A DNA stretch of 64,000 bases from Dermatophagoides farinae (lineage: Eukaryota > Arthropoda > Arachnida > Sarcoptiformes > Pyroglyphidae), in the NCBI RefSeq assembly GCF_024713945.1, contig NC_134678.1, positions 8,122,001 to 8,186,000 on the forward strand, given 5' to 3'. The notes beneath the pieces are model-generated. The model saw only the letters and a list, made by a program, of their open reading frames with translations. It did not search any database and was not told the DNA's origin. A program made the position numbers and the translations under genes. Numbering within the stretch: position 1 is the first letter of the stretch; each line of letters opens with the position of its first letter. Positions 33,181-49,100 of the stretch are shown here, in pieces.

Positions 33181-36100
33181 CTTTTTGATATGAAGATATC
33201 AAGAGAATCAATAAATAAAACAGGGAATTTTATCGATCCAGGATCGTTTCTGGTGATCAAATATTCATTCGTTTTAAGAAAAATGAAAAAATACCGACGA
33301 CGTGTCAAGGCATAATCGATGTTTTGGCCAGAATCTGTACGATGTTAAAATATTCAACAGGGGGGTGGTGAAAGAAGAGAGAAATATGTTAATATATGAA
33401 ATATGGAAATTATTACTTATGTACACATATCTTTTGTCGCTGCTGCTGGTCGATTGTTATGTAATATATGGATACTTTTTATGCATAAATTTTCTTGTTT
33501 TCTCTCGTCTGACACACACATGCACAAACAAAAGTCTTCAGATAATTAAATTCATAAGAAAACATAGAAAAAGGTCTCTTGTTCTGTGTGATATTCATAT
33601 TTGCGAATAAATAAAAAAAAAATTCCAGACAAAGAATCAATGACTATGTCACATGCACACTCACACATGTGTGTGATTTACTTAGTGGATGAAATGTAAA
33701 TTAAAAAAATTCTGCTGCTCATACACACACACACACGCTAACAAGCCTAATTTATGACGATGATGTTCGAATTGGCAAACAAAAAAATAAAGACAAACAT
33801 GCAGACAGCGAATTACCGTGGACACAGATTTTTGCCGAAAAAAGAAGAAAATATCAATATATGATCCATAAAATGGCTACGGATTCAAGAATATTTTTCC
33901 TTGCTTTCTGTCGTTATTCGTATATCGTTATCGCTTATTATTAGATTGAAAAAGAAAGAAAAAAATTATTGTCAAAGGCCACAACGACAACAAGATGTGT
34001 CACGCCATTTACAACGAACAACTAAATTTGGTGTGTGCTATATTCATCCAAACGATCGAAGAGGAAAAAATAAAGGAAACGAACGGTAAGTACACACAGA
34101 GACACACCATATCTTATTTCACGATCGATTTTGATTTTCAAAATTCAAGCCAAATTTATTCAGGATTCGATTACTGAGAGAAAAAACTACCACACACTAA
34201 CACACACACACACACACACGTAAAAATGTGTTACCATCACACACAAGTGTCCTGTGTATAGAATTCATAAGAAATTCCATTGAAAATAAAAATAAAAAAA
34301 AATTCGTTGTTGTCGCCGTCGTCGTCGCCTAGATCCTTGACGTCTCTATTGGTGACATAAATAATTTATGATCACGAATTAAAAATAGTAACCATAACCA
34401 TACATATAAGAGTGGTGGTTCAAGAAGAATGGAAAAAATGATTCTTCTGGATCATCTGGAATGAAATTCATAGGTCAGTATTGTGTATGTGTGTGTGTGT
34501 TGCTCGATCCAAATGGCAATTTTTTATTTCAACAATTTTTTTATTCTACGAAATTCAGCAGCTTGTGTGTTTAAAAGTGATAATAATAAATTTACTCATC
34601 TTGAGCCAAGCAAGAGAGATTTGACTGGGCCTTTGATCTTTAATTCAATTATAGAACGCCATACCAGAACATATTGACGGTTTAGTTTTTTTTTGTTTCG
34701 TCCGGTTTATTTTTTTCACTTTGGGTGATGATAATCACCACAAACACATAGATATGGGAAAAGATCAACATACTCTGCATGTGTGTGCGTCAGAAAATGG
34801 TGAAACAAGAAAAAAAAGTGAAATTAAGAATGAAACACACACACAAGCACACAACATTGACATTAATTAAAATTCTAATCGTTAACGTTGTGTGTTTGTG
34901 TCCAGTGCGATGTACGAAATTACACATGTCCACCGTTCCATAATAATACACAATTAACGGTTAGCAGGAAATGTAATTTGTAACCTTTCTTCTTTTATTC
35001 ATGATCCATGACCATCATCATTAAGGTGTACAGTGTACATGATGTACAAGTTTTTCAAATTGAATGAATAACAAATTACAACATCATGGTTGTTGATTTC
35101 TCAGTTTTGTCATCATCACGTTAGGTGACATATTGCAATTTCGGGTTGTGAAACATCATCTGTTTCACCCAGAAAAAAAGTTAATGAAACAATCATTAAC
35201 ACACACACACACAGAGAGAGAGACAGCAAATACACCAGATTGTTGTATCCTTATTATTTCAGAACATTTATTTTTTTGTCAATGTGGTTAATATATTTAT
35301 AAATCCACCACAGCAACAACAAGATGATATACCGAAGCAATTCTTGGTTTTCACCATCACCATCAACACCAGCGAGAAAGAAATTCAAATTCAAATTAAC
35401 ACAACCGGTAAAAAACCGACAACATTCATTCATTTTTTTCGGACTGTTAACTGGTAAAAGTTTTGGAGCAAACAAAACATTTTCTTAGTTTGGCAACATT
35501 TTTCTGTTGTGTTGTCTTTGTTTTTGTTTCTCTGTGGCTGCAGCATTATACAATGAATGAAAATAAAATTACAAATTAATAATTCATCAAGTCAACTAAC
35601 AAACATTGTCGGTGCAATGTTTTCTATTCTTCTGAAGCTTAAAAGAGAAAGCCGAATATAAATAAACTAGAAGCGAAGAATCGAGCAAAGATTGATTATT
35701 TTTCAAGACAGAGAAAAAAACAACAGAAAGAATAAAAAAAACAAACGAATGTAAAATCTCCAATACTTTTCATTTGTTACACAGATTTTATCTTTTGTAC
35801 AAAAATTTGTATTTTTTTCAAATAAATAAAACCAAACAAAAGTCGAAACATTCAAATTATGTTCAGCAACCAGAAATTTATTTAATCCTTGATTTTGAAA
35901 AATTTTTTGATTACCCATTTCTGAGTAAACAGTGAAGATAAATCACATAGATAAAAATATCCACCACTTGCCTGCGAAAAAAAAACACAAGGAAAAGAAA
36001 TATAGGAAAACTTTATTCAACCACCCAAAGATGATATTCTCTCCCCCACACATTTAAATGGTCATTGGACAATTTCAATTTTATTATCATCATCATTTTT

Positions 36101-39100
36101 TTTCGCTGGAATCAGCCAGAGAACACAATAGAAAACAAAAAAGAAAAGTTTGTGATTTACAGTTTGGGATTCTTTTCTCATTTATCGTTCTCGTTTCATT
36201 TCACAACACACACTTTCTTTTGTTTCTCTCGATCTGGATAAGAATTTTTCGATATGAAAAAACGCAAACAACATCAGATTCGTAAAACATGAAACAAACA
36301 AAAAACACAATTGATATTCACGAATGGACAAAAGGGAAAGGAAAACATCAATATCTGAGTGCTTGGAAATGAAAAGCAGATGATGGCCACCACCATTTTG
36401 TTGTTTCATTCATTCAAATTTGTTCGGGATTATTATCATCATCATTTAACACACACACACACAGAGAGACTCAAAGCCAGCGAAATCAAGCTGTTGCAAA
36501 ATTTTTTTCCATCCATGAGCATAATTATTAAATTAACGAATGGCAAAAACAAACGCAATTCAAATAAAAAAACATTGTCTTAATTAGCGAATTAGTGAAA
36601 AAAATGAACTTTCATTTCATTTTTAGAAAAATGGTTTAGTCAAATCAAATTAATGGACAGTGTGTATGTGTATAAAATGGATAGAGAGAGAGAGTCTATA
36701 AAAAATCAAAATTAAGATCCACATATAATATCGACCGATGAAAATAAGAATCATTCTGTGTTTGCGAACCACTGAGAGAGAGAGAGAATTTTATGTATTT
36801 TCTCCCTCTTTACTCTTTTCCCCATGTGATTTAGTATATACAGCGTTTGTGTGTGTGTGTGTGTGTGCTAAATATACTTTTTGGACCGATAAATTAGGTT
36901 TTTTTTCTTTGCCCAAAACAACCACCACTACCTACTATCACACACAAGCAAAACGACCAATTTTTCTTATTGGTTTTGGTTACCAGAATTTTTTCTTCTT
37001 TGGGATTCATTTTCCCTTCCATTCTTTCTCTGGTTATTATTATTCAGAGAGAAAAGAAAATTGGCTCAAATTATTGGATCATTCATTCAGTGAATCACTC
37101 ACTCATCATAAAAATCTCCACTTGGTTTCTCTTTCTATCTCATTGCTTGATTTTGGATTTGAAGATCCTAATTGAGGGTTCATTGAATCAAACGAAACAG
37201 AAGAAGACATGAATGGGCGTTGTATTTTGTCATAATAATCATAATCATAATAAAGGAAAATCTTTTTTCTTTCTTTTTCGTTACCCGTATACATAGTAAT
37301 AAATATAGATAGATAGATAGTGCTGTATCTATCAAAACGGGTAATCTTATTATTATCGTCATCATCATCTTCATTATGGTTGTTGTTATATGACAACCAA
37401 ACAACCAACCAACCAAGAGACCGAATATAAAAAAATTAAACCATAAAAAAATAAAACAGAATTGGAATAGGAATAAGAAATATAACTATAAAGCATTGGA
37501 GTTGTATATTTAAATTATTACGATCATTTCAAATTTATGATTACACGAAATGGTTCGACATTTGTCATAAAGTCTGATTTTTTCAAAGGATCCATAGCTA
37601 ATCAAAAGTCTGGTGGTGAGAATTGTATTTTGGTGAATCATTCACAATCACTACTGCTATGATTCACTAATTTACAATTAAATTAGTTTAAATTTTGCAA
37701 AATCAAAACAAAACAAAACAAACAAAAACAAAATAAAGCAAAGCCTTGATGATGCGCTCAATGATTTTTTCATGTGCATGTGTCGTATGGAATTTTAAAA
37801 ACTTTGATTCACGATCGTTTTTTTCTTGTCCAATTCCATCATCGATACAATGGTAAAATCTCATTAAAAATGATCAGTCACACAAGTGTAAGTGAGAGAA
37901 AGTTTCAAGAAATTTATCGTCAATGATGCAACTGAACTAAACTGAACAAACAAAATCGTCAACAAAAAAAATTTTCTCAACTACAAATAGTGTGTGTGTG
38001 TGTGTGTTTGGAGATAAACAAACAGACCCAAAACAACAACTTGAAGAGAAAAAAAAATCAAGCAAGCGAAAGAGAAAGTTAATAAAAGTTTTTTCCACTT
38101 TCTTTCTTTCTTTCTCCATCATCGTTGTTTGTGTTGTTGAAATAGTTTTAGTGAAAATCAAATCAAAGAATCATAAAGACCGTTGATGATGATGTCGAAA
38201 AAAATACAAGAAAATAAGAAAGTTAAAGAGAAAGTGAATCTAATTAGAAATTAATTCAATTCGAACGACCAAAATGTTAATGATGTTGATGATTGTGTGT
38301 TTGTGAACCGACATGAATTTCTTAGAAAACGGGAGTGAGAGACTGAATGAAATCCCAAAAGATTTCCGGGAATACCAAAAAAAAAAAAAAAATTTTTTTT
38401 TGTTTTTCGTCAAAAATAAAGAAACAAAGTGCAAAAAACAATGATTCAACAGTGAAAATAAACTTTTGAAACATTGGATAAAATAAATAGAATGATGAAT
38501 ACCAGAGACCAGATCAGAAAGTTTTGCATAAATATCATCAAAGAATTCATTGAAAGATTCTCGGATAATTTGATTCATCATTGAGTTGTGACATTCACAA
38601 CAACAACAACCATCATCATCAGGCAAAAAAACGGAAATGTTTTTTACACATGATGTACGTGTAATTTCGAACGCGGAAAAAACGGAAATGTAAGAATATT
38701 GCAAACACACCATAATGATGATGGCCTATAGATAAATCGACCTCAGTAATCTCAGCAGGACAATTTTTTGTTTTAAATCATAATTCAACTATAATGAAAT
38801 GGCCTGAAAAATCACCATCATCATCATCATGGTGAAAAAAGGTTGGATTTGTCCACCAGCCACGGCAGCCATTTGGCCAAATGGGAAAGAAAATTAAATT
38901 GAAATGAATTTGAAAACACCAACGATAATACAAATGGACACATTTTCTTTTTTGCTCTGTTCTGTTCTGTTTTGTTTCACAGCATCACTAAATGAATGAA
39001 TTCGGGATGAGATGGCAGAGAAAGGAAAAAAATTAATTTCATAAAACATAATGTCATGATTAGTTATCATCACAGCGAGGGAAACCATGAAAACAAACGC

Positions 39101-42100
39101 CTACACATCATTTCATTCCATTTCTTTTTTTTTCGTATTCAAATGACTTTTTTTCACGGGTTTCTTGGATACAAGAATGTGACACACACACACATAGACA
39201 AATTCAGGAAAAGTTGAAAAAAAGGCAAAACATGAGATTTGTAGAAATTGTAGGTATCTAATGTCTTCTGAAACACAGACATACACAGATTTCATTATGG
39301 AATAGAAATCGCACTCTTTGAAGGAAAAGAATTTCGTTTCGGTGGAAATGTTTTCATTTTAATTTTCAAAAAAAAGTTTTCATTATCTCTCTTGTGTTTG
39401 TATTCATTTTTTTTGCTCAGTTGGTTTGTTTTTATTCATTCATTCATCATGTGTTTTCACATACAACAACGACGATGTGTGTGATATTTTTAATGTAATA
39501 ATAATGATGATGATGATGAAAATGAAAATGTGACTGACTGCAATGTCAATGCAGGAAATAAAAGAAAAATGGAAATCTTTGCTCCAAACTTAAATCAGGA
39601 AAAATGAATGAATATTGAAACACACGCACAATGTGAATATATTTATGAAACTCAAATATACTGAAATGATGATAAAGAATCGACATGACCGATATGTGGT
39701 GGATGTACAAAATACAAAGCTTATGTCATCATCATTACATCATCAGGATAATGATGATGTATCATTTAATCATCAACACGCAAACGACGATTGATTAATG
39801 ATTTCATTTCATTTCCATAGCACACACACACACACACACAGAAGACAGGAAAAGAAAATGCTTGATGATAACCAGAAAATATTTTTTCATTTTCGATTCC
39901 AATTCCAATTCATTTGAAAATTCGAAAAAAAACTTTTTGAATACCAGATAAAGAGAATGAGAACCAATAAATTAAATAACGTTTGTATTTGCGTATATAT
40001 AGAAAATTAAAAAGTTTGGCATATCGTTTCAACACACACACACACACGAACAAATGAAGAAAAACAGATACGCTCGATACGGAATTGTAGAGTGAAAACA
40101 AAAAGTTTCAATTGTCAATTAATAACACACACACACAATTGTTGGACATGATCATTTTCTGGACAATTCTGGATACGAGAGAAATCATCTGGAGAATTGA
40201 AATCTATAGATCTCTGTATTTGTTGGTCCAATAGCAATGCAATTCATTAGAATTCGGAGTGAGTGAAAGAGAAGATTTGGATTTTATTTTTTTGTTGTTT
40301 TTTCTTCACTTCTGAATTTATTTGCACAGAAAAACAAATCTCTCTATTTCTATCTCATGGATAATTCCGAATTGAGCAGTCGAGAAAACTTGTGTGTGCG
40401 ACAAATATATTCTTTCAAATAGTCAACTATACTCTACATTGCATTACAATTGTTTATATAATCCATATTAATTTAGGCATCGTTAGGTAGTAATAGCAAG
40501 CGGTAAAACATGAAAAATTCCAAATGTTAAATGTGAAAGAAACAAACAAACAAACAAAATGGAAGAAATGAAAAAAAGAGTCTTTCTGAATTTATTCGCT
40601 ATCTGGCAGAATGTCATTAAAAGTTGAATGAAACAAAAAAACGAGGAAAAACGAAACAAATAAATGAACAACAGTAGTGCAAAAAAATCTCTCAATAATA
40701 ATGCTTCTTCAAATTCAAATTCTACTCTATTACGTACAATCCTGCTAAATCATATCTTACCGTCAATTTTTTTTTTGTTTTTGCAATCATCAAATTGTCC
40801 TCGACATCTTCGATATTCAAAAGTATAAAGCATAAAGCGATAGAATAAAATTTCTTAAAACAAATCACAAATAGTCATAAATTCAAATTGATGAATGTTG
40901 TAGGAACAAAATGAACAAACAAAACACAAAAAGTGAAAACAAACGAACGAAAAAAATGTAAAATAAATATAAATGGCTGGCGGAAATCTATGAGCAATGG
41001 ATAGATGTGAAAACGAAAAAAACGTTGAAATGAATGAATGATGCCGATGGATATGGTGTGAACGATAAATGTTGAAATGCTCACGGGAATGATAACCCGA
41101 ATCAAAACAAAAACCATTTGCTCATCTCTTCCCTTTTTATGAAAAAATTCATTGGATTTTTTCTCATATGTCACCTGTGTGTGCGTTTGTTGTCAATCAG
41201 ATAAACAAACAAACAAACAAATGAAAATGATCTAAATGATCCAAATGATCATGATGTTTTTTTCAGATGGAAAAATCGTTTCTGTTTTTTTTGATTCAAA
41301 GTAAAGAATATGGCTCCAAGCATTTTTTTCGGATTTGATTTTTTCAAAGCAGTATTGAAAATTCATTTGATAATTGAGCTATGAATCAACGAAAGGAGCA
41401 TCATTACCATGTCAGGAATCCGGGTAATTTTTTTCTTGCCCTTTTTTACCATCACAGGTCACGTTAGAGCAAAATACGAAACAAACAGAACAACAACAAT
41501 CATAAATTCAGTATATTATTATTCGAAATTGAATTTTAAAATTTAAATTTCTCCATCTTTCTCGTTTTGCATCTCATCTAATGAAATATTTCTCTAGTTC
41601 TGCAATTGTATCGTCGAACATTTTTTTTTCATTGCTCAATGTATTCTATCAAGTCCGTATGACGATGATCATCATCATCGTCGTCATCATTTGCATTTGG
41701 GCGGAAATTGATCCCATGAGTGAACTTTTTTTTATTATTTGCTGTTGTTGTGTTGTCGAAACGTTTCTTTTTTCAAGTATCACACACACACACACACACA
41801 CATGTTAATTTACATAAGTTACTAATTTACAAACGACGACATTCTATGGCCTTGTAAGTTTCAGTTCTGGTGTATGCATCTAGACATTTTTTTATGAGAA
41901 AAAATAATGCATATCTGAAGTAGAGCAAATTTCATTTGTTATCGAAATTTTTTCTGTTCATTCTTTACATCTAGTTTCGACAACAACATCAACAACAACG
42001 AAAAAAACATGTTTATGCAAATCAAAACACTTGATTCCTGTTATTGTGAAAAAATATCTTCACGTTGTTCACGTCGCTGGTCGGAACATTTCAATACGAA

Positions 42101-42196
42101 CAAGGAATTTGTTTTGAAATTCTGTACAAGTTCGCCTTTTTTACAGTAGCCAGAAACAATTCAGGAAATCGAAAAAAATTTCAAGAAAAATGTAAA
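33181..42196. other. Non-coding region upstream of teneurin, part 1
   Basis: AT-rich sequence with frequent short CA/TG tracts (for example 34197-34219, 36846-36868 and 37990-38008), CAT/ATG tracts and A/T homopolymers. No open stretch on either strand resembles a known protein. It must contain, or lead to, the 5' untranslated sequence and promoter of the minus-strand teneurin gene, but I cannot place them. Confidence 0.55.
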
Positions 42197-42220
42197 ATTT
42201 GATTCGAATTCGAATCAAAT
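42197..42220. repeat. Perfect 24-bp palindrome
   Basis: Two 12-bp arms, ATTTGATTCGAA and TTCGAATCAAAT, abut with no spacer around a central GAATTC-like core (CGAATTCG). A perfect palindrome this long is not explained by the surrounding simple repeats. It could be a cruciform, a dimeric factor site or a relic of an insertion; the sequence does not say which. Confidence 0.7.
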
Positions 42221-45200
42221 GAATTTTTATTTTTATTATCCTCATCATTTGGAATCCTTGATACTGGATAGAGGATGCAAAAATCAATTTCAAATTTGTT
42301 TCCGAAAACAATATGCGATTTGTGTGCGAGAGAAAGCTTCCTGTATTGGCGAAATACCTACGACGCTGCTCCAACCAAAAAATGATGAAATCGGCCATGT
42401 TTGTACCCACTGCTTTATTTTCAATTTTTTCACTATTAAAAAAAACTTGACTAAAACTCTTGGGCTCAGTCATTTTATTTCTCCATTAAATTTTTCATTT
42501 TATCGAACAAATGTGGAAACAAGAAGAAAAACCTATTTTACTTGGAGACAAATTTTGTACAATTTCCTTTCGTCATTTTTTCCGAGAAAAAAATACAGCA
42601 ACAAAACGATGAAGAAAGAAGAAGAAAATTTTGACAAATGTGATGAACAACCAAAAAGAGAGAATCGAATAATGATTATGATGATGATGGAATTTATATG
42701 TTTTCTGTGTGTGTTTCTACTCATGAAATGACGAATACAAAACACACAAATGACAACGAGCTGGGGAAGAAATGAAAAAAAAAATTCAACAAAAAAGGGA
42801 AGAATAAAGATGTAGAAACCAAAAAAAAAACAAAAATGATAAATAATGAACATGAGAAAAATATTCTGGGAAACAAACAAAAACAACCATAAACCATGAA
42901 TATTCGTGCCAAACCAAACCAACCAGAAAAAGGCCACCAAAAAAACAACAACAAAAAAAATTTCCCGTAAACATTAGAGAGATTAACGTCATCATTTTAA
43001 TCACAAGTAAATAAACTTTTTTTGTTTTGTTTTGTTTTGTTTCCAAAAACAATAATAATGATCACATCACCATCATCAGATGATTTGACAACTTTTACCA
43101 ATGTTTGTTTGGTTGGAGCATTATTATCCACCACCACCACCACCACCAACATGGCCATTATTTTCCAAGCTCATAATGAGAATTATTTTTTTTCTTTTTA
43201 AATTTTTTTTTCAACAGAATGGCAACAATGCAATTCGAGACTTATGGTTATGGTAGTGAAACAAAACGAAACTTTTTTTCAAATACACAAACAACAACGA
43301 TAAAACAACAAAAAACGAATATGAAAAACTAGTGTGGAAAATTCTTTTTTTTTCGTTTCCAAAAATGAGCATCATCATCATTATGGAGAAGGGAGACAAA
43401 GGTTCTAAAAACACACACAAGTGCAAAGCGGTCCCGCTTTAATTACTACATTGAGTTTGTTGATTGATGCCATCATCATCATCAAATGGAACCACATACG
43501 GTGGTGGTGTAGCGAGAAAACGAAAAATTTGAAATTTTTTCATTCTTTGCTTTGCTTTGAATAATGAGCATCATCATCATCATAAGAATATGAAATCACA
43601 TTAGTGATGTATGTACGTGTGCGTATGATGACACAGACAGTAATCAGAGTGGTTAACTACTTTGTCTGTATCTATGTAAAAAGAAAATATTAACCTCAGA
43701 TCATTATTTGTCATCATATCATGAATAACCTAAAAAATGCAGAAAACACAAAAGCGAAAAAATCTTCAAAATGACAAACAAGTCAAAACAGAAATGATCA
43801 ACAAACAATGAAAAATGTCACAGACATCCATTAACACCAAGCAAACAAACAAACAAATAATGGAAACCTTTTTCCTCACAATGAAAATCTATGTTTTGTT
43901 TTCTTTTATTATTTCGATAATTCAATCATCATGAATTGAAGTGAAGAGAATAAAAAGCAAGTAGCAGCAGCAACCTTCGTTGAGATGGAGAACAAAAATT
44001 TGAAAAAATGAAAAAAATCCAAGCCATTGAAGCGAACAGGAAAAAAATTCATTCACCATTTCAAACACTTGGAAAAGTTATGAAAACAACGAAAGAAAGG
44101 AATCAGGGAATAAAAGAATCAAGAATCAATCCTTTTTTCTCTTCTTCTAAAATGCGATGATGATAAGATTTCATTGTCTATTTTCTCACAGTGTGTGCGT
44201 TGTTTTTGCTGTTGATTTTAATTGAACTTTTTTTTCCTACATTTTTTCTCATTGTTATTGTTTCACATTTATTCTGATTGAATGGCAAACAGGAATTTAG
44301 CAGAAAGAACGACTTCCCTCCATCCCATCCTTAGATAAAAAAAACAATCAGTTATCATAATGATCAATAAATGTGTTTGATGATCACACACACACACACA
44401 GAAGAATGAAAAATCGATATATTCATTATAATCTAAGATTACGCGCCAGAATCGTCTCTCTCCTTCATATCATCATCACCATCATAATCATCGATAAGTT
44501 TGTGGCATGTCAATTCTCTCCATACAAATCTATTATCTATCAAATAAAGAATTCAAGACAGAATCAAACAACACACACACACACACTCAAATAGTGATGG
44601 TGAATTTGTGTTCAGTTTAGCGAGAGAAAAATGAAGGAAAAACATTAATGCATGTAAATGCATGGTAGTAGCATCACCATCTGTAGCAGTAGTAGCAAAT
44701 TTTATTCATTCATTCCTGATGCACGAATCATAATCATAAAAATAATAATAATTCCCATTCGACCGGAATCAAGCAACAAACAAAAACAAGAATTTTCATC
44801 CTCACCATTGTCGTCGAAAACAAAAAACGATTAAATGTTTGTTTCTTCTGTTTCAATTCAAATTCAAAATGGTAACAAAATAAACAACGAATGTAACGAA
44901 ACAAGAGAGAAATTGGTAAATTATTCTCAAGAAATATTGTAAAAAACAAAAAAGACGACAATAAAATTCGCTTCGAGAATCACAGAGCAAGCGAATCGCA
45001 TTCATTATACAATGGACCAACACGAAATGACAATGATGACTGAAAAAATGAGCAAATAAAACTAATTAATAATAAATAATCATCACAATAAAATGCAGCA
45101 GACAAACAAACAGATTCAGATTCGCACGGATGGACGACAACAAGAAAAGAAAATAAACGAAACGAAACAGAAATGTTCCTTTTCTTTCGTTTCGTTTTCG

Positions 45201-46112
45201 TTATTATAAATGCCCAAATATATTTTATATGAAGAAATCGAGAGAAAAACCAAACGAAAAGAAATAATTGTCAAATACAGCCAACAACAGAGAACAGAAT
45301 AACTGCTCTGTCTGTTTTGGTTTTTTTTTTCTTTACGAATGTTTATTTGTTATCGCATCGAAACAGAAAAATGTTTTCTTCCATTTGCGAAACAAAAAAA
45401 CAACAGTAGCAACAACTTTATTGATGACGGTCAATTCAAACACGAACCATGATAATGATGATGATTTGCAATTGGATTTATGAAACGGAAAAAATTATTA
45501 CCTAGTTTTAAATATGAGTAAAATTTCGACATGGAATATATACACACAAAACATATGAAATGTAATAATAAATTAGCAGCATAAATCAATCAAATGTTTC
45601 TATATATTATCATTATTTGATGATTGACTGACTATCATCATTGATTGATTCTATTATGGACTAACCGAAAAATGAATTGAGTGATTGAATGAATGAATGA
45701 ATGAATATTGAGTATAACGAAATGCACCCAACACCACATATATAACGAAACAATGCCTGAAGGTCTGAAATATTTTTATAACAATAATCGTAATTGTAAT
45801 ACCATAGTGAATAGTAGATGAAAATTCAATCCAAATTCAATATTCGATTAGAGATTGAGCAAATATTAAAAATAGACAACACCATGCAATCGCGCAAACA
45901 CACACACACAGACACAATATTTTTTTATTCAATTATTCTATGGCTAAATTTCACGTGAACATCATCATATACAAAAATGATGATGATGTTGTGGATAAAT
46001 CTGCAATAACGAAGAAAAAAATTCTAGAAAGCTTTTTGGCCTGATAATAAAGAAAAGTTTACATTATTACATCCGCAAAATTAAAATTCTTTCTCTCAGT
46101 TGCTCGAATGGA

Positions 46113-46131
46113 TTTTTTTTTTTTTTTTTTT
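46113..46131. repeat. Poly-T run (T19)
   Basis: Uninterrupted run of 19 T. On the minus strand it is a poly-A run. There is no coding sequence or poly-A signal upstream of it that would make it a processed-transcript tail. Confidence 0.85.
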
Positions 46132-49100
46132 GATAAACGAGAAATAGAAGCCAAAAGCCAAGAAAGAAAAACGGATAATAAAACAGAGTGCCAATGAACT
46201 TATGGAAATTGGGCAAATTCTTCCGAATGGAAAAAACCTTGTACCTGAATGTGTGTGTATCAGATCGCATCATCAAAAAAAAAAAAATTCATTGGATCTT
46301 TAAACCAGAGAGAAAGAAACAATTTCAACATTACTTCTGAATAAAAAGACGGATTTCATTTCTGTGTTTCTGGAAAGCAATTTTTCGTTTCTTTGTCCAA
46401 CCAAAGAGTGTATTCTTGGAATTAATTTTTTTCTGTTTAACCATTCACTTGGTGTGTTACATAAACCATTTAACAGCCAAGTGTTAAACACACACATATT
46501 GGAACATGGTAAAAAAATTGTCGCCGTCATCATCATCAACACCGATTTGTATAATAGAATCTAACATTTTACAAACAACATACGGGAATAGAGCCAAAAA
46601 GAATGAGAGAGAGTGAGTGAGCGAAAAAAAACGATAACAACCCGATGGCGACTTTAATGGTGTTTTAATGACCCGAACAAACCGACCGAAGAATGTGTGT
46701 GGAAAAAAAGTGTGTTCAAGAGAGAGAGAATTTCTTTTTTATTAGAGAAAACGGCAAAATTTCAAAAGTAAAAAAATTTAATTTCCTTCAACCGATAAAC
46801 GACTTTATCATGTGACAATGTTTGTGTGTGCGTGTGCGGAGATTATCAGAGAGAAAAATGGAAACTTTTTGTTCGAATACTTACCAAAACAAATGTAGGT
46901 AGGTAGAATAAGATTATCGACAATCAACACATGAAACACACTTGAATGACACACACACTGAAAGAAGAATAAAAATCAGAAAAATTTATTCGTCGTCGTC
47001 ATCAAATTTGAACAAATTTGAAATGTGAATAAAAGTCATTGTCATCTGAAAATCTGAAACAATCGGATCAACAATTCAAACTGCAAGGCTGCAAACTGTT
47101 GTCATCATGTGTTCTGTATCGATGGATCGTGAGTTTGTGTGTCTGCTGCTCACAATGAACCATCAAGTGTAAATAATTCGATGAATCGATGGATGGATGA
47201 TAATGAAATGGGATGAAATCATCAACACACACTGGATGAAAAGATAACAGTAAAATTTCAAAATAAAAAATTCTCATAGCAAAGACACACAATTGAAACC
47301 AAAAACAAAATCTGATTCTGATGCCGATGATCGACGTACGAATCGGTCGAATGAATGAACATTACTGACAATGGCAAATTTTTGATAGAACAAAAATCTG
47401 CACACACAAATGCTATGGCACCAAACGCACAGACACATTTGCTGGATCCTGGATCCTCTTGTTCATCCAATCATCAAAATAGCAAGAGAATTACTGCAAC
47501 GTTTGTAGTGGCAAATAATTGGTATAGAGTGCTAGCAGTGGTGGTAGCAGATTGTTCCGAAATAGAAATAGAAAAAATTATTTTTGGAACACTACTGTAT
47601 CCATCGAACCATGTGCACATCGTTTTTTTCACTTCTTGTTGAGATTAAAACACCCGTAGAAAAAACAGAAGAAAAATTGTTGAAGTATTCGTGCGCGTGC
47701 TTAAATTTGAATCTCGAGAAGCAAACTTGTATTTAACTGCTGAAGATAATGATGATGAACAGATGGAAGAACGCCTGGATAAACATCATCATTGTCATTG
47801 ATTTTAATCCAGCCAGATAAAACAAGAATCTTAGTTATCCCTCGTTTTCTTTCATTTCCAATCATCGTTTCAAGATTCAATCTAAAAATTAATCAAATTT
47901 AACGATTTTAACATTTGACATTTGACACCGGAAACTGGTAAGCATATATGCAAAAAAAAGTCTAAATGAAAATTTACATCTGGAATATATCATCATCATC
48001 ATCATCTATGTCAAATGGGCAAAAAAGGATGACCAACCAAATGTAATTCAATGTTCGTTTGTAAATGAGTCATGGTCACGTTATCCGATAAAGTCAAAGT
48101 TCAACCAGCACCAGTACCACCACCACCACAACCATCATTAGCAACATTTAACCTCAATCAAACTTTGACTCATCACCATCAGCATCCGTAATGATCAGGC
48201 TGGCGGTTTTTCTTCTTTTCTTTCCTGGCCATATTGAACAAATGAACAAACAAACAGACGAGAAACAAAAAATCTGAAAAGTGAAAAAAACCGGAAAAAT
48301 ATACAGCAATGTAGTGAAAATGCAATTAGGAACGATGGCGACTTATTTACTAGCACTAATATGGCTATGAATGATGCACAACAACAAAACACAAGCGATC
48401 ATCAGAGGGGCCTGATCATTTCATGATTTCACTTTCAATGTTGGTGGGTGGATGAATGAATGAATAAACGAATGGATGGATGCTTGGATGAATTGAATTG
48501 AATTGAAGCAAAGAAAAAGAAATTTTCAGTCAACATTTACAGTGTGTGTTTGTTCGATAAGGGTGGCATAGACAAGGGTTGATTTTTTCGAGAAATAAAG
48601 GAATGAATTGAATCTCACCCAAGCTATTCATCCGACGATGATGATGATGATGGCTTTTGCTTGGATGAATAGAGAAATAGCCGTGTTTCATTCGAAACAA
48701 TATGGTTCACATACTGCAGTATTATTGTCGTCGTTTATTATGACGTGTTTTTTACATTCACTTGTGTGCCCCTCCGCATTTAGTTTGTTTGGTCGATTGA
48801 TTGGTTGGTATACCCAAGAACGGAAACGTGTCGGGTATATTCGACTGAGCGACCAAAACAAATAGCCATGAATGCTTCAATGTGACATGTGTGCGTGTGT
48901 CGGGGTGCGGGTGACGAATTTCAACAACAACAAAAAAAGAAAAGAAAAAATGAGAAATTCAAAGATCCCTTAGAAATGAACAAACAAACAAACAAATTGA
49001 ACTCAAATTCCACATGAAGATTGTTTCTGGAACGAAAAATTTTTTTCATCTACATATCCATTTGGTATTATGATGCTGATGATGATGATGATGATGATGG

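Noticed and set aside
42219-42731. 170-codon plus-strand open stretch in the gene desert
   Set aside because: No recognisable domain, strong Phe/Lys/Asn bias, overlapped by similar-length open stretches on the other strand. It could only be revived by transcript evidence.
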